From contig NC_086185.1 of the NCBI RefSeq assembly GCF_023053635.1, positions 8,341,001-8,405,000 of the forward strand: a stretch of DNA of 64,000 bases, given 5' to 3'. Position 1 is the stretch's first letter, and the number at the start of each line of letters is the position of its first letter. This stretch comes from Elgaria multicarinata webbii (lineage: Eukaryota > Chordata > Lepidosauria > Squamata > Anguidae). Position numbers and translations under genes: made by a program. A model generated the notes under the pieces. It saw only the letters and a list, made by a program, of their open reading frames with translations, was not told the origin of the DNA and searched no databases. This document shows positions 63,811-64,000 of this stretch, one piece after another.

Positions 63811-64000
63811 TTGTTGAATTCCAGGTTGCCGTTAATGGCTCTTAGGTGCTTTTGCCTCAATAGTTCACTAGCATGACTTCTCCTCCAGAATGACTGCGGT
63901 GAAGCCTTCTTTCAAAACTTAGGGATATAGAATTCTACCCATATAAATAATTTGTAAAACAACTGGAGTCCTTCATCAAGCAAACCGAAAATTAATATTG

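Larger units (their letters stand above)
24440..64000 (+). other. GAB3-like intron 1 (incomplete, more than 39.5 kb)
   Basis: From the GT donor at 24440 to the end of the window I see no exon that continues the PH domain: no frame on the plus strand contains the expected AWK-RWF block. A long first intron is usual in Gab genes. All recognisable content is interspersed repeats, microsatellites and one minisatellite, described separately. The claim that it is one intron is inference; an unrelated or nested gene could be present but I found none. Confidence 0.6.

Noticed and set aside
24440-64000. Search for GAB exon 2 (A-W-K/R-K/R-R-W-F block)
   Set aside because: No such block appears in any plus-strand frame that I could read, so I do not place exon 2 in this window.
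1-64000. Retrovirus or LTR retrotransposon copies
   Set aside because: I saw no paired LTRs, primer-binding site or gag/pol/env-like frames. The reverse-transcriptase pieces are of LINE type.

Overview
The window looks like vertebrate, most probably squamate reptile (lizard or snake), nuclear DNA. Two split host genes are visible, both with introns and GT/AG junctions. Most of the rest is repeat: CR1 and L2-like LINEs, fragments of RTE- and R4/Dong-type LINEs, Penelope-type fragments, tRNA-derived SINEs (including several Sauria-SINE-like copies, which is the main reason for saying squamate), and many short DNA transposons of hAT, Harbinger-like and unassigned type. The species cannot be named from the sequence alone.

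Host genes. On the minus strand, four consecutive exons of a VSIG1-like gene (V-set and C2-set immunoglobulin cell-surface protein) run from the signal-peptide exon at 10096-10150, through the two half-exons of the V domain (8280-8440 and 5492-5690), to the first half of the C2 domain (174-341). The transmembrane and cytoplasmic exons must lie to the left of the window. On the plus strand, a CpG island at about 23.87-24.72 kb holds the first coding exon of a GAB-family docking protein, best matched to GAB3 (24368-24439). I could not find its second exon, so the remaining 39.5 kb is read as GAB3 intron 1. The two genes are divergent, about 14.2 kb apart. Both have human orthologues on the X chromosome (Xq22.3 and Xq28), which fits an ancestral linkage group but is not proof of it.

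Layout. 1-10.3 kb: VSIG1-like exons with LINE, hAT and palindromic MITE insertions in the introns. 10.3-23.4 kb: intergenic DNA with nested CR1, SINE, MITE, L2 and R4 copies. 23.4-24.7 kb: repeat nest, then CpG island and GAB3 exon 1. 24.7-64 kb: GAB3 intron 1, containing a 1.85-kb minisatellite of 28-bp units with a 336-bp higher-order period (28.37-30.23 kb), two large GC-rich hAT-type elements, several L2 and CR1 copies, an R4/Dong-type remnant and a long near-perfect inverted repeat at 57.95-58.18 kb.

I found no RNA gene beyond tRNA-derived SINE heads, no CRISPR array, no recognisable retrovirus or LTR retrotransposon, and no intact unknown gene system. The strongest observations are structural: several insertions whose target-site duplications can be read directly, a four-layer nest, recurring 3' stem-loops that account for many of the ATT/TAA microsatellites, and hammerhead-like motifs in Penelope-type pieces.
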